Notes: generated by a model from the letters alone, not told the origin. Positions 27,014-36,367 are shown, numbered from the stretch's first letter. The stretch is DNA of 64,000 nucleotides from an uncultured Bacteroidales bacterium (GCA_900316955.1 ONEX01000008.1:1-64000), one strand, 5' to 3'. Numbers and translations: made by a program.

Positions 27014-27358
27014 ATGAAAGATAACGATTGGAAATCGCGCCTGGGCGTGGTCTATTCCACGAATCCCGACTTTCAGTATGAGACGGCTTCGGAGGCGGAA
27101 GCGGAGACGCTCCCGCCGGCGAAGCAGCGGCTCATCGTCGGAATCGACCGGCGCAACCGGGGCGGCAAGCAGGTCACGCTCGTGACCGGGTTCGTGGGCA
27201 GGGCCGACGACCTGAAGGAGCTCGGCAAGACCCTGAAGACCCGGTGCGGCGTGGGCGGCACGGCCAAGGACGGCGAAATCACCATCCAGGGGGACCTCCG
27301 CGACAAGGTCGTCGCCCTGCTGAAGGAAATGGGCTATCAAGCCAAACGAGGTAACTGA
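27014..27358 (+). CDS. SUI1/eIF1-like translation factor (YciH family)
   Basis: 114 residues with a C-terminal SUI1 domain: RLIVGIDRRNRGGKQVTLVTGF and LGKTLKTRCGVGGTAKDGEITIQGD are the family signature, including the basic loop that contacts rRNA. The bacterial YciH type is thought to affect initiation fidelity, but its role in Bacteroidota is not established. It lies 2 bases after malQ and shares TGATG with the DUF4271 gene. Confidence 0.88.
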   Translation: MKDNDWKSRLGVVYSTNPDFQYETASEAEAETLPPAKQRLIVGIDRRNRGGKQVTLVTGFVGRADDLKELGKTLKTRCGVGGTAKDGEITIQGDLRDKVVALLKEMGYQAKRGN

Positions 27359-28062
27359 TGTTGGACGATCCTTTCAAATCGGGGCAGCTTCTGCTGCCGG
27401 ACACCCCGCCGGAGGCCCTGGCGACCGCGGGTGAGGGCCTTTCCCTGGCCGCCTCCATCCTGGTGGCGGTTTCTGTGCTGCTGTTCCTGCTGGCGCTCCG
27501 CAGCTTCCTCAACGTGCTGCCGTACCTGTCGGACAACATCCTGCGGGCCCGGGGCAGCGCCGCGCTGGAGAACAGCGTCCGGGTGAGCCGCGACCGCAAC
27601 CTGGTGGCCGCCGTCCTCCTCGTCCCCGCCATCCTGCTCATCTACCGGTACCGCCTGTTCGACATCGCCTGGTTCGGCACGCTCACGCCGGACCTCCGGC
27701 TCGCCGCCGTCGCGGGCGTCTTCCTCCTGTATCTTTTCATCCGTTTCCTGCTCTACCGGTGGATGCGCCCCCGCCGCCGCTATGACGATTATCAGATGGC
27801 CTACCGGGCGGGCTACACGTTCTTCATCCTGCTGATGATCCTGGCCCTCCTGACGGTGGGCGTCTGCTATGTCCTGCACCTTTCCGACCTGACCATCAAG
27901 ACCTTGCTCCTGGCGGAAACCGGTGTCGTATATCTGATCTATCTGTTCCGCCGCGGACAAATTTTGTCGATGTCTTGCAATTCATTGACAACTTTTTCGT
28001 ACCTTTGCGGGCTCGAATTGCTGCCGACCGCCTTGCTGGTCGTCCCGGCAGTGATTCTTTAA
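27358..28062 (+). CDS. DUF4271 membrane protein
   Basis: 234 residues with about seven predicted membrane helices and short loops; a basic stretch (RWMRPRRRYDDYQ) sits on the likely cytoplasmic side. DUF4271 proteins are Bacteroidota-specific and usually lie directly upstream of hemD, as here. No catalytic residues are evident and the function is unknown. The ATG overlaps the SUI1 stop. The end of the gene contains the hemD promoter (28000-28007), so the final codons are under regulatory as well as coding constraint. Confidence 0.78.
   Translation: MLDDPFKSGQLLLPDTPPEALATAGEGLSLAASILVAVSVLLFLLALRSFLNVLPYLSDNILRARGSAALENSVRVSRDRNLVAAVLLVPAILLIYRYRLFDIAWFGTLTPDLRLAAVAGVFLLYLFIRFLLYRWMRPRRRYDDYQMAYRAGYTFFILLMILALLTVGVCYVLHLSDLTIKTLLLAETGVVYLIYLFRRGQILSMSCNSLTTFSYLCGLELLPTALLVVPAVIL
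28000..28007 (+). promoter_or_regulatory. -7 element for hemD, inside the DUF4271 gene
   Basis: TACCTTTG matches TAnnTTTG. A TTG at 27975-27977 lies 22 bases upstream, slightly longer than ideal. The predicted leader before hemD is about 70 bases. Confidence 0.5.
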
Positions 28063-28082
28063 GGTTAGTGCAGAATAGTAGT

Positions 28083-28826
28083 ATGACAGTCAAGAACATC
28101 CTGATTTCCCAGAACACGCCGCGTGTTCTTACGCCTTACCAGGCCGTGACGGAAAAGTACGGGGTGGAATTCGAATTCCGTCCGTTCTTCCTGATCGAGC
28201 CGCTCACCTCCCGGGAATTCCGGGCCCAGCGGATCAACATCCTCGATTACACCGCCATCGTCTTCTCTTCCCGCCACGCCATCGATGCGTTCTTCACCCT
28301 GGCGGAGGAGCTCCGGTGCAAGATCCCGGAGACGATGAAGTATTTCTGCACGACCGAAGTCGTCGCGATGTACCTCCAGAAGCACATCGTGTACCGCAAG
28401 CGCAAGATCTTCTACGGCACCGGCACTCCGGACAGCGTGGTCGCGCTCATCGGTCCCAAGCACAAGGGGGAGAAGTTCCTCATCGCCACGTCGGACAACT
28501 CCAACAACGAGACGCTCTACCGCCTGTTCGAGGCGGCCAAGCTGGACTACACGCCCGCCGTGTTCGTCAAGTCCGTGTCCCAGGACCTCAAGGACGTGGA
28601 CCTGCACGCCTACGACATGGTCGTCCTGTACAACCCGGCCGACGTCAAGTCCCTGTACGAGAATTTCCCCGCCTTCGAGCAGGGGGACATCAAGTTCGTC
28701 TCCTACGGCCGCTCCATCGTCAAGGCGATGGAGGAAGCCGGTCTTTCCATCGAAGTGAAGGCCCCCTCTCCCGAGGTTCCGTCCGTGGCCCGCGCCATCG
28801 AACGCTATCTCGAGCAGCAGCAGTAG
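28083..28826 (+). CDS. hemD: uroporphyrinogen-III synthase
   Basis: 247 residues, cytoplasmic. HemD sequences are weakly conserved. Recognition rests on two alternating alpha/beta lobes with ILISQNTP at the start, YTAIVFSSRHAIDAFF near residue 60, a VVLYNPADVKSLYENF segment near 185 and a final VARAIERYLE helix, plus the DUF4271-hemD-rnpA-yidD gene order common in Bacteroidales. The enzyme closes and inverts ring D of hydroxymethylbilane for haem and cobamide synthesis. The start at 28083 is used because longer in-frame extensions overlap the DUF4271 gene and the promoter. Confidence 0.85.
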   Translation: MTVKNILISQNTPRVLTPYQAVTEKYGVEFEFRPFFLIEPLTSREFRAQRINILDYTAIVFSSRHAIDAFFTLAEELRCKIPETMKYFCTTEVVAMYLQKHIVYRKRKIFYGTGTPDSVVALIGPKHKGEKFLIATSDNSNNETLYRLFEAAKLDYTPAVFVKSVSQDLKDVDLHAYDMVVLYNPADVKSLYENFPAFEQGDIKFVSYGRSIVKAMEEAGLSIEVKAPSPEVPSVARAIERYLEQQQ

Positions 28827-28835
28827 TTCCCGCCC

Positions 28836-29189
28836 ATGGCGGCCACCCTCTCCAAATCCGAGCGGCTCTGCGGCAAGAAAGCCATCGCAGAGCTGATGGA
28901 GCATGGAAAGGGCGGCGTGGCCGGCTGCCTGCGCTACAAGTTCCTGAAGGCCGGCGAGGCCGATGTCTCCCGCATCCTCGTCTCCGTTCCCAAGCGCCAT
29001 TTCAAGCGCGCGGTCAAGCGCAACCTCCTGAAGCGCCGCATCCGCGAGTCTTACCGGCTCCAGAAGGACCTCCTTCCGGCGCCCGTGGACATCGCTTTCC
29101 TGTATCTGGACCGCGAGGTCCTTCCCTATGAAGCGATCTACGCAGCCGTGACCGCCGCCCTGACGGCCGTGGCTTCCAAAACCGAATAG
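28836..29189 (+). CDS. rnpA: ribonuclease P protein component
   Basis: 117 residues, basic. The family signature RNR motif is seen in [22 protein letters not shown] (about residues 52-73). An N-terminal [13 protein letters not shown] segment and a C-terminal helix complete the fold. It binds the RNase P RNA and helps process tRNA 5' ends. It is 9 bases after hemD and 2 bases before yidD. No rpmH is nearby, which is usual in this phylum. Confidence 0.93.
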   Translation: MAATLSKSERLCGKKAIAELMEHGKGGVAGCLRYKFLKAGEADVSRILVSVPKRHFKRAVKRNLLKRRIRESYRLQKDLLPAPVDIAFLYLDREVLPYEAIYAAVTAALTAVASKTE

Positions 29190-29191
29190 GC

Positions 29192-29425
29192 ATGCCCGGC
29201 TGGCTGAAAAACGTGCTCATCTTCCCGTTCGTGTTCCTGATCAAGTTCTATCAGGTATGCGTGAGCCCATTCACCCCGCCCGCCTGCCGCTTCACCCCCA
29301 CCTGTTCCCAGTACGCCCTCGAGGCGTTCCGCAAGTACGGCCCCTTCAAGGGCCTTTACCTTTCCGTCCGCCGCATCCTCCGGTGCCACCCCTGGGGCGG
29401 TTCCGGCTACGATCCCGTTCCGTAA
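29192..29425 (+). CDS. yidD: membrane protein insertion efficiency factor YidD
   Basis: 77 residues. The three conserved cysteines and their context are present ([22 protein letters not shown] and [16 protein letters not shown]), preceded by an amphipathic N-terminal helix. YidD associates with the inner membrane near YidC and aids insertion. Its stop shares TAATG with the menG/ubiE start, and rnpA ends 2 bases upstream. Confidence 0.95.
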   Translation: MPGWLKNVLIFPFVFLIKFYQVCVSPFTPPACRFTPTCSQYALEAFRKYGPFKGLYLSVRRILRCHPWGGSGYDPVP

Positions 29426-30123
29426 TGCCCCGAAAAGAGAAAGTCCGGGAGATGTTCGACCACATCGCCCCGAGTTATGACAAGTTGAACCACATTTTGT
29501 CGCTGAATGTCGACAAGCTGTGGCGGCGCCACGCGCTGAAAGAAATCGTCGACGGGACGCCGCAGCGGATCCTGGACGTCGCTTGCGGGACGGGGGATTC
29601 CACCATCTCGATCGCGAAGGCGGCCGCGGAAGGGTCGGCGGTGATCGGGGCCGATATCTCCGAGGGGATGATGGCGCTCGTGAAAGGCAAGGCGGAAAAG
29701 GCCGGCGTGGGGGACCGCATCACCCTGCAGGTCGCCGACGGCGAGGACCTTCCCTACGGGGAGGGAGCCTTCGACCGCGTCACCTGCGCCTTCGGCATCC
29801 GGAATTTCGAACAAAAGGGAAAGGGCCTGGAAGAGTTCCGCCGGGTGCTGAAGCCGGGCGGAAAGGCGGTCATCCTGGAATTGTCCGTGCCGCAGAACCG
29901 GCTGGTCCGGTGGGCCTACGACCTGTATTTCCTGCATGTCCTTCCCGGCATCGGCGGCGCCGTCTCCGGCGACCGGGCCGCCTACAAGTATCTGCCGGCA
30001 TCGGTCCATAACTTCCCTTCTCCCAGCGAGTTCTGCCGGATGATGGAAGGGGCTGGATTCCGGAATGTCCGCTGCCGGACCTTCTCCTTCGGCCTGTGCC
30101 GGATGTTCGTCGGGGAGCGGTAG
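29425..30123 (+). CDS. ubiE: demethylmenaquinone methyltransferase (MenG/UbiE)
   Basis: 232 residues, standard size. SAM-binding motif I is LDVACGTGDST (about residue 45). Family-specific segments are VREMFDHIAPSYDKLNHILS at the start, CAFGIRNFEQKGKGLEEF in the middle and YLPASVHNFPSPSEFCRMM near the end. It performs the final C-methylation of menaquinone, the quinone expected in Bacteroidales. The start at 29425 overlaps the yidD stop by one base. The long frame upstream of this ATG belongs to the yidD region and is not used. Confidence 0.95.
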   Translation: MPRKEKVREMFDHIAPSYDKLNHILSLNVDKLWRRHALKEIVDGTPQRILDVACGTGDSTISIAKAAAEGSAVIGADISEGMMALVKGKAEKAGVGDRITLQVADGEDLPYGEGAFDRVTCAFGIRNFEQKGKGLEEFRRVLKPGGKAVILELSVPQNRLVRWAYDLYFLHVLPGIGGAVSGDRAAYKYLPASVHNFPSPSEFCRMMEGAGFRNVRCRTFSFGLCRMFVGER

Positions 30124-30156
30124 GTTTGCCCGTCCGGGTTTTTATTGCTACCTTTG
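30124..30156 (+). promoter_or_regulatory. promoter of the acyl ligase/ACP genes
   Basis: TTTG at 30124-30127, a 21-base spacer, then TACCTTTG at 30149-30156, a full consensus match. It begins one base after the ubiE stop, 30 bases before the ATG at 30187. Confidence 0.7.
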
Positions 30157-30186
30157 CGGTTCGGAACCCTAAACCTGAAATCTAGA

Positions 30187-31677
30187 ATGTCCAATTATTT
30201 CTATGACATGGTCCCCCGCGAGGAGCTGGAGCGTCTGCCCTATCTTCCGACCATGGGGGAATTCGTCCAGTGGATGGAGAAGACCTATGCCGACATGCCG
30301 GCCCTCTCCGACCTCACGAACACGATTACCTACAAGGAATTCGGTGAGCGCATCGCCCGCCGCCGCGCCGTCATCGAAGGCCTCGGCCTTCCGAAGGGCG
30401 CGCACATCGCCATCTTCGACCGCAACAGCCAGAACGCCATCGAGCTGTTCCTCGCCGTCACCAGCGCCGGTTACGTGGCGATGAACCTGCCGGCCTCCCT
30501 GCCGGAGATGGCCCTCATCGGTTCCTGCATGAAATTCGATATCGCGGCCCTGTTCGTCCGCGACGAGTTCAAGCCCCTGACGGCGAAGCTCCAGGGCGTG
30601 AAGGTCCTGCCGGCCTCCTCCATCGCCGAGGAAGGCGTCCCCGCCACCGTCGTGGATCCGGACCAGCCCGCCGCCATCTTCTTCACCGGTGGCACGACCG
30701 GCACCCCGAAGGGCGCCGTCCTGAGCCACCGCGCCTTCATGCGCGGCTCCTTCAACGCCATCTTCAAGCCGGGCAAGGTGATCGGCGTTCACCGCTACAT
30801 CGCCCTCCTGCCCCTGAGCCACGTGTTCGGCGCCATCGCCGGCCTCATGGGCTGCTTCTACACCGGCAACCTGATGCATACCTGCGAGGACATGAAGGCC
30901 ACCATCGGCAAGCTCCCGATGATCAAGCCCACCCTCCTCGTGATCGTCCCGGGCATCTGCGACATCCTCGCCGGCCTGTGCAAGATGTACGGCCCGCAGT
31001 TCCTCGGCGGCAACCTGAGGATGATCATCTCCGGCGCCGCGAACGTGCCCCCGCGCCTGGTGGACATCTTTACCAAGCTGGGCGTCGAGTTCTGCTTCGG
31101 CTACGGTCTCACCGAGACGGCGAACCTCACCTCGGCCAACGCCGACGCCATCACCCATCCCACCTCCATCGGCAAGGTCTATCCCGGCCAGGAAGTGCGG
31201 ATCGTGGACGGCGAGCTCCAGGTGAAGGGCGACAACGTCTTCTCCGGCTACTACAAGGATCCCGAGAAGACGGCCGAGGCCTTCACGGAGGACGGCTGGT
31301 TCCGCACCGGCGACCTCATGCGCATCGACGAGGACGGTTTCCTGTACATCACCGGCCGCATCAAGAACCTCATCATCCTCGCCAACGGCGAGAACGTGAG
31401 CCCGGAGAGCCTGGAAGAGCCCTTCTATGCCGATCCGTGCGTCCGCGACGCCATGGTGAAGGAGGACGAGCTGAACGGCGCCCCGGTCATCGCCGTGGAG
31501 ATCCTGCCGTTCATGCCGGCCTTCGAGGGCAAGCCCTGGGAAGAGGTGACCGCGTACATGGACGCGCTCGTGAAGAAGATCAATGACACGCTGCCTTCCA
31601 CCCACCGGATCCTGAAGGTGACCGTGCGCACGGAGGATTTCAAGCGCACCGGCAGCATGAAAGTCGCCCGCGTATGA
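30187..31677 (+). CDS. AMP-dependent acyl ligase (acyl-CoA/acyl-ACP synthetase family)
   Basis: 496 residues of the ANL superfamily. Visible core motifs are FFTGGTTGTPKGAVLSH (A3, P-loop), LLPLSHVFG (A4), FGYGLTETANLTS (A5), GWFRTGDLMRIDEDGFLYITGR (A7/A8) and a C-terminal KRTGSMKVAR with the A10 lysine. It activates a carboxylic acid, probably a fatty acid, as acyl-AMP. The ACP gene overlaps its stop by four bases (ATGA), so the acyl group may go to that ACP rather than CoA; this is inference. It has its own promoter at 30124-30156. Confidence 0.85.
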   Translation: MSNYFYDMVPREELERLPYLPTMGEFVQWMEKTYADMPALSDLTNTITYKEFGERIARRRAVIEGLGLPKGAHIAIFDRNSQNAIELFLAVTSAGYVAMNLPASLPEMALIGSCMKFDIAALFVRDEFKPLTAKLQGVKVLPASSIAEEGVPATVVDPDQPAAIFFTGGTTGTPKGAVLSHRAFMRGSFNAIFKPGKVIGVHRYIALLPLSHVFGAIAGLMGCFYTGNLMHTCEDMKATIGKLPMIKPTLLVIVPGICDILAGLCKMYGPQFLGGNLRMIISGAANVPPRLVDIFTKLGVEFCFGYGLTETANLTSANADAITHPTSIGKVYPGQEVRIVDGELQVKGDNVFSGYYKDPEKTAEAFTEDGWFRTGDLMRIDEDGFLYITGRIKNLIILANGENVSPESLEEPFYADPCVRDAMVKEDELNGAPVIAVEILPFMPAFEGKPWEEVTAYMDALVKKINDTLPSTHRILKVTVRTEDFKRTGSMKVARV

Positions 31678-31916
31678 CCAGGCAGGAAGTTTTCGACGGC
31701 CTGAAGGAAGTCCTCACCGTCCTGCGTCCGCATACGGACCTGACCGACGTGAATTTCGATACCGAGCTCGTCCGCGGGCTCGGCATCGACTCCCTCACGA
31801 TGATGCTCCTCTCCCTCGCGGTGGAGGAGAAGTTCAAGATGCGCTTCCCCGATGGCGAGCCGATGCCCGTCACGGTCGGGGACGTATGTGACAATGTGCT
31901 GAAGCAGCTCGCCTAA
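31674..31916 (+). CDS. acyl carrier protein
   Basis: 80 residues, acidic. The phosphopantetheine attachment site is Ser40 in GLGIDSLTMMLL. This is the typical four-helix ACP length, but it is not next to fab genes, so it is probably a dedicated carrier for the adjacent ligase rather than the main fatty-acid ACP. It overlaps the ligase by ATGA and the convergent GNAT-like gene by four bases at the stop. Confidence 0.85.
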   Translation: MTRQEVFDGLKEVLTVLRPHTDLTDVNFDTELVRGLGIDSLTMMLLSLAVEEKFKMRFPDGEPMPVTVGDVCDNVLKQLA

Positions 31917-33037
31917 GCCTCCAGTTCCATCACATAACTGCGGCGCCGCTGGAACGGCTTCGGGTCGTATTCCCCGAACAGGGACTGGACCTTGTAGTTT
32001 TCCTCGAGCTGCGGATTCAGAAGCATCCGTTTGATCCCCAAGCGGATGCAATTTTCATGGATGTACTTGAACATCAGGACGTTCGCTCCCTTGCCCTGGT
32101 ACTCGGGCAGGACGCCGATGAGGAGCGCCTCGATGGTGTCGTTGTGGCGGAGGGAACGCAGGATGGGGATGAAGCCGAAGGGGAAGAGGCGGCCTTTCGC
32201 CCGGCGGACGGCCCGGGAGATGGACGGCATCGTGACGGTGAAGCCCACGAGCTTGTCCTCCTCGTTCACGACGAAGGCGACGAGGTCCTTGTTCATGATG
32301 GGGACGTACTGCTTCACGTAGCCGTCGATCTGCTCTTCCGTGAGCTTGGAATATTCGTACAGCGGGGCGAAGGCGTCATTCAGGACATGGAACATCTCGC
32401 GGCCGCGCTTGGCCATTTCCCGGATGTTCTTCCCGCGCCAGATGTGCAGGCCGTAGCGCTTCTCCACGAGGTCCGCGTACTGGAACATCGGCGGCAGGGT
32501 GTCCGGCAGCTCGATGTACCGCTGGGTCCAGTCCACGTCCTTGCGGAAGCCCATCCGCTCCAGGAACTCGCCGTAGTAGGGGAAGTTGTAGATGACCGTG
32601 AAGGGGGAGTCGTGCTCGAACCCTTCCACCAGGAGGCCTTCCCGGTCCATGTCGGTGAAGCCGAGGGGACCCTTGACCTTCTTCGCGCCCCACGTGCGGC
32701 CCCACGCGACGACCGTGTCCACGAGCGCCTTCGCGACGTCGAAGTCCTCGATGAAGTCGATCCAGCCGAAACGGACGGTCTCTTCCTTCCATTTCTCGTT
32801 GGCCTTGCGGTTGCGGATGGCGGCGACGCGGCCGACGATCCTCCCGTCCCGCTTGGCGAGGTATAACTCCCGTTCACAGAAGGAGAGGGAAGGGTTCTGG
32901 TCGGACAGGGATTTCACCTCGTCATCCTCGAAGGCCGGCACCCACTGGGGGCAGTCCTTGAACAGGTCGAAGGGAAAACGGATGAATTGCTTGAGCATGC
33001 GACGTCCCCGTACAGGGACGATCTGGACAGGTTCCAT
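31913..33037 (-). CDS. GNAT-like acyltransferase of unknown substrate
   Basis: 374 residues, no signal peptide. The C-terminal part (about 250-350) has a GNAT-like arrangement, with VAFVVNEEDKLVGFTVTMPS strands and IEALLIGVLPEYQGKGANVLMF, where QGKGA is the acetyl-CoA-binding loop. The N-terminal part (VPVRGRRMLKQFIRFPFDLFKDCPQWVPA) is typical of a Bacteroidota family often labelled hypothetical. It is convergent with the ligase-ACP pair and overlaps it by four bases. An acyl transfer role with that pair is possible but unproven. Confidence 0.6.
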   Translation of the reverse strand: MEPVQIVPVRGRRMLKQFIRFPFDLFKDCPQWVPAFEDDEVKSLSDQNPSLSFCERELYLAKRDGRIVGRVAAIRNRKANEKWKEETVRFGWIDFIEDFDVAKALVDTVVAWGRTWGAKKVKGPLGFTDMDREGLLVEGFEHDSPFTVIYNFPYYGEFLERMGFRKDVDWTQRYIELPDTLPPMFQYADLVEKRYGLHIWRGKNIREMAKRGREMFHVLNDAFAPLYEYSKLTEEQIDGYVKQYVPIMNKDLVAFVVNEEDKLVGFTVTMPSISRAVRRAKGRLFPFGFIPILRSLRHNDTIEALLIGVLPEYQGKGANVLMFKYIHENCIRLGIKRMLLNPQLEENYKVQSLFGEYDPKPFQRRRSYVMELEA

Positions 33038-33086
33038 AGGTTCTTACACGTTGGTTTAGCAAGGCAAATATAACGAGAAATATTCT

Positions 33087-33094
33087 TATCTTTG
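33087..33094 (+). promoter_or_regulatory. -7 element for the DUF2723 gene
   Basis: TATCTTTG, a full match to TAnnTTTG, 22 bases before the ATG at 33117. No TTTG at the usual spacing was seen. Confidence 0.5.
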
Positions 33095-33116
33095 CAAAAT
33101 ATAGCGAAAGAAGTAC

Positions 33117-36100
33117 ATGGACAAGAAGAAATTCAACCTGTGGAACCGGATCGTCGCCCTGGCGGTTTTCGTCATCGCCTGCGTGACCTACCTGTCCACC
33201 ATAGAGCCGACCGCCTCCTTCTGGGATTGCGGTGAATTCATCGCCTCATCCTACAAGCTGGAGGTGGGACACCCGCCGGGAAACCCGGTGTTCCAGCTGT
33301 TTGCGCGCATCTTCACCATCCCGTTCCCGCCGGAGAAGGCGGCCGTGGCGGTGAATGCGATGAACGGCCTCCTGTCGGCCCTCACGATCTTCTTCCTGTA
33401 CCTGACGACGGTATTCTTCGCGAAGCGGCTCGTGAAGCCCGGAGAGAAGGGGTACAGCGTTGCCCAGGCGGTCGCCATCTTCGGCGCCGGCGCCGTGGGC
33501 GCCCTGGCCTACACCTTCTCCGACACCTTCTGGTTCTCCGCCGTGGAGGGCGAGGTGTATGCGATGTCCTCCCTGGTGACGGCCCTCGTCTTCTGGGCCA
33601 TGTGCAAGTGGTATGAAGGGGCCGACGAACCCCATGCGAACCGCTGGATCGTGCTGATCGCCTTCCTGATGGGCCTTTCCATCGGTATCCACCTGCTGAA
33701 CCTCCTGACCATTCCGGCCTTCGTGTTCATGTACTACTACCGGAAGAACGAGGGTAAGCAGCTGCCTTTCAAGCAGCTCGCGGTGATCTTCCTCATCGGG
33801 GTCGTGATCGAGGCCCTGCTGGTGTTCCTGTTCATCCCGTACCTCCCGAAGCTGGCGGCCTTCTTCGACCGCATCTTCGTGAACGGCTTCGGCCTGCCGT
33901 ACAACAGCGGCGCCCTGTTCTTCATGGTCGCCCTGCTGGCCCTGTGCTTCTGGGCGCTGTTCGCCACCCTGAAGAAGGAAAAGGTGTTCTGGAACACGGT
34001 GATGCTGTGCGTCACGACCCTGGTAATCGGCTTCTCGCTGTTCTCCATCGTCATCATCCGTTCCTCCGTGAAGACCCCGACGAACGAGTACCAGCCGGAC
34101 AACGCCTATACCCTCGTGCGGTATCTGTCCCGCGAGCAGTACGGCTCCACGCCGCTCCTGTACGGCCAGTACTTCGATGCGCCGTACGACCTCAAGAACG
34201 AGAAATACTGGGCGCCGCTCGGCGGCAAGTACATCCACGCCGAAGGTCCCGCCGATGCGGACTACCTCCCGGAGGGCAAGATGCTCTTCCCGCGCATGTG
34301 GTCCAGCGCCAGCCCTTCCCATATCGACTTCTACGAGTCCTACATGGACGGCAAGGGCATCCGCGTGAAGGGCGCGACGCATAAGAAGCCCACGTTCGGG
34401 GCGAACCTCCGCTTCTTCTTCGACTACCAGCTGAACTGGATGTACTGGCGGTACTTCATGTGGAACTTCGTGGGCCGCCAGAACGAGATCCACAGCCCGA
34501 CCCCGGGCGAACTGTTCTACGGCAACTGGGAAAGCGGCATCGGCCCGCTCGACCGGCTCCGCCTCGGCGACCAGCGCGACGCGCCGGCCACCCTCCTCGA
34601 GAACAAGGGCAAGAACCACTACTTCTTCCTGCCGCTCCTGCTGGGCCTCCTGGGCCTCGTGTTCCAGTTCGACCGCGACAAGCGGGGCTCCTGGATCGTG
34701 TTCCTGATGTTCTTCATGACGGGCATCGCCATCGTGCTGTACCTCAACCAGCCGCCTTACCAGGTGCGCGAGCGGGACTATGCGTACGCGGGTTCCTTCT
34801 ACATGTTCGCGATCTGGATCGGCCTCGGCGTCGCGGCGCTGTACGAGTGGGTCAACGACGCGACCAAGGGCAAGGCCTCCAAGGCCGTGGCCGTCGGTGC
34901 GTCCGTCCTGTGCCTCGGCGTTCCTGCCCTGATGGCGGAGGAGAACTGGGACGACCACGACCGCTCCAACCGCTACACCTCCACGGAGATGGCGGAGAAC
35001 TACCTGAATTCCGTCGGCCCGAACGGCATGCTCGTCACCCACGGCGACAACGACACCTTCCCGCTCTGGTACGCGCAGGAAATCGAAGGCTGCCGGACCG
35101 ACGTCCGCGTGGTGAACACCTCCCTGCTGGGCACCGACTGGTACATCGACCAGATGAAATGGGCCTGCAACGAGTCCAAGCCCCTGCCTCTGACCGTCCC
35201 GCAGTCGCAGTACCTCTACGGCACCAACGAGTACGTCTTCATCACCTACGACGACGGCTCGCCGATGATGATCCAGGACGTGATGGACGTGTTCAAGGAC
35301 CCGAAGATGAAGGTGGAGCTGACCTCCCGCCGCAAGGTGGACTTCATCTGCGCCCGGAAGATCGTCATCCCCGTGAACAAGGAGAACTGCCTCAAATACG
35401 GCATCGTCCCCGAGTCCATGGCCGATGCGATCCCCGAGACCATCACCCTCACCATATCCGAGGACAAGAACTACCTCACCAAGCCGGAGCTCTTCATGCT
35501 GGACCTCCTCTCGGGCTACCAGTGGGACCGTCCGCTGAACCTGCTGAACATGGGCGGCGACCTGAACATCGGCATCAAGGACTACCTGATGTACGACGGC
35601 TTCTCTTACCGGTTCGTCCCGATCAAGAACAAGATCTCCTCGACGGATCCCGGGATCGTCGATGCGGACGACCTGTACCGCAAGATGACGGACGGCACCT
35701 TCAAGTGGGACGCCCTCAGCCGGAAGGACTGGTTCGTGGATTACCAGAACCTGTACACCTTCCTGGGCGTGCTTTCCCAGCGCCAGCTGTTCCTGACGGT
35801 CGCGAACGCCCTGATCGACGCCCGCGAGGACGCGAAGGCCCTGGAGATCCTGGACCTGTGCCAGAAGAACTTCCCGGAGGAGAACTTCCCCCTGGAGACC
35901 ATCCCGCTGGGCTTCAGCGGCAACGACTACATGGTCATCCAGATGGTGGAGAACTACTACTTCCTGGAGCAGCCGGACAAGGCCCGCGAACTGGGCCTGA
36001 AACTGGCCGACGGCCTGCTGGACGCCTCCCGCTTCTACCTGGAGTTCTACGACTACGCGTCGTCCAGCTTCGAGGGCTGCCACCGCTGCATCGTCTATCT

Positions 36101-36257
36101 TTCCGATGTCTTCAAGCAGTACGGTGACAAGGATCTCTCCGACCACCTGCTCGACTCCCTCGAGCTTCTCATCCGTGTCGCCACCGGCGACCTCGAGCCC
36201 GAAGGGGACCGCGCCGCCGTGCCGGATACGGTGGATTCCCTGGAAGTGGAAGAATAG
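33117..36257 (+). CDS. DUF2723 (GT117) membrane protein O-glycosyltransferase
   Basis: 1046 residues. The N-terminal third is a multi-spanning GT-C fold with the family signature TASFWDCGEFIASSYKLEVGHPPG near residues 30-55, including the acidic residues expected in catalysis. Further helices extend to about 620 (PPYQVRERDYAYAGSFYMFA), and a C-terminal soluble region with TPR-like helices follows. Related DUF2723 proteins are implicated in O-mannosylation or other O-glycosylation of exported Bacteroidota proteins, using a lipid-linked sugar. The protein length is usual for the family. No glycan synthesis cluster is nearby. It ends at 36257, just before two hairpins at 36282-36363. Confidence 0.87.
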   Translation: MDKKKFNLWNRIVALAVFVIACVTYLSTIEPTASFWDCGEFIASSYKLEVGHPPGNPVFQLFARIFTIPFPPEKAAVAVNAMNGLLSALTIFFLYLTTVFFAKRLVKPGEKGYSVAQAVAIFGAGAVGALAYTFSDTFWFSAVEGEVYAMSSLVTALVFWAMCKWYEGADEPHANRWIVLIAFLMGLSIGIHLLNLLTIPAFVFMYYYRKNEGKQLPFKQLAVIFLIGVVIEALLVFLFIPYLPKLAAFFDRIFVNGFGLPYNSGALFFMVALLALCFWALFATLKKEKVFWNTVMLCVTTLVIGFSLFSIVIIRSSVKTPTNEYQPDNAYTLVRYLSREQYGSTPLLYGQYFDAPYDLKNEKYWAPLGGKYIHAEGPADADYLPEGKMLFPRMWSSASPSHIDFYESYMDGKGIRVKGATHKKPTFGANLRFFFDYQLNWMYWRYFMWNFVGRQNEIHSPTPGELFYGNWESGIGPLDRLRLGDQRDAPATLLENKGKNHYFFLPLLLGLLGLVFQFDRDKRGSWIVFLMFFMTGIAIVLYLNQPPYQVRERDYAYAGSFYMFAIWIGLGVAALYEWVNDATKGKASKAVAVGASVLCLGVPALMAEENWDDHDRSNRYTSTEMAENYLNSVGPNGMLVTHGDNDTFPLWYAQEIEGCRTDVRVVNTSLLGTDWYIDQMKWACNESKPLPLTVPQSQYLYGTNEYVFITYDDGSPMMIQDVMDVFKDPKMKVELTSRRKVDFICARKIVIPVNKENCLKYGIVPESMADAIPETITLTISEDKNYLTKPELFMLDLLSGYQWDRPLNLLNMGGDLNIGIKDYLMYDGFSYRFVPIKNKISSTDPGIVDADDLYRKMTDGTFKWDALSRKDWFVDYQNLYTFLGVLSQRQLFLTVANALIDAREDAKALEILDLCQKNFPEENFPLETIPLGFSGNDYMVIQMVENYYFLEQPDKARELGLKLADGLLDASRFYLEFYDYASSSFEGCHRCIVYLSDVFKQYGDKDLSDHLLDSLELLIRVATGDLEPEGDRAAVPDTVDSLEVEE

Positions 36258-36281
36258 GGGGTATCCCTCTCGATGAATGCC

Positions 36282-36363
36282 GATGGTGGTCCAATCACGG
36301 GACCACCATCAGCGTTTTACCCCCTTTTCTGTCGATGGTGGTCCGCCTCCTGGACCACCATCG
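36282..36363. repeat. two direct copies of a GATGGTGGTCC hairpin
   Basis: Hairpin 1: GATGGTGGTCC (36282-36292) pairs with GGACCACCATC (36300-36310). Hairpin 2: CGATGGTGGTCC (36333-36344) pairs with GGACCACCATCG (36352-36363). The stems are the same sequence with different loops. Since all four arms are mutually complementary, alternative pairings are possible. They may terminate the DUF2723 transcript or be a small dispersed repeat. Confidence 0.85.
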
Positions 36364-36367
36364 GCAC

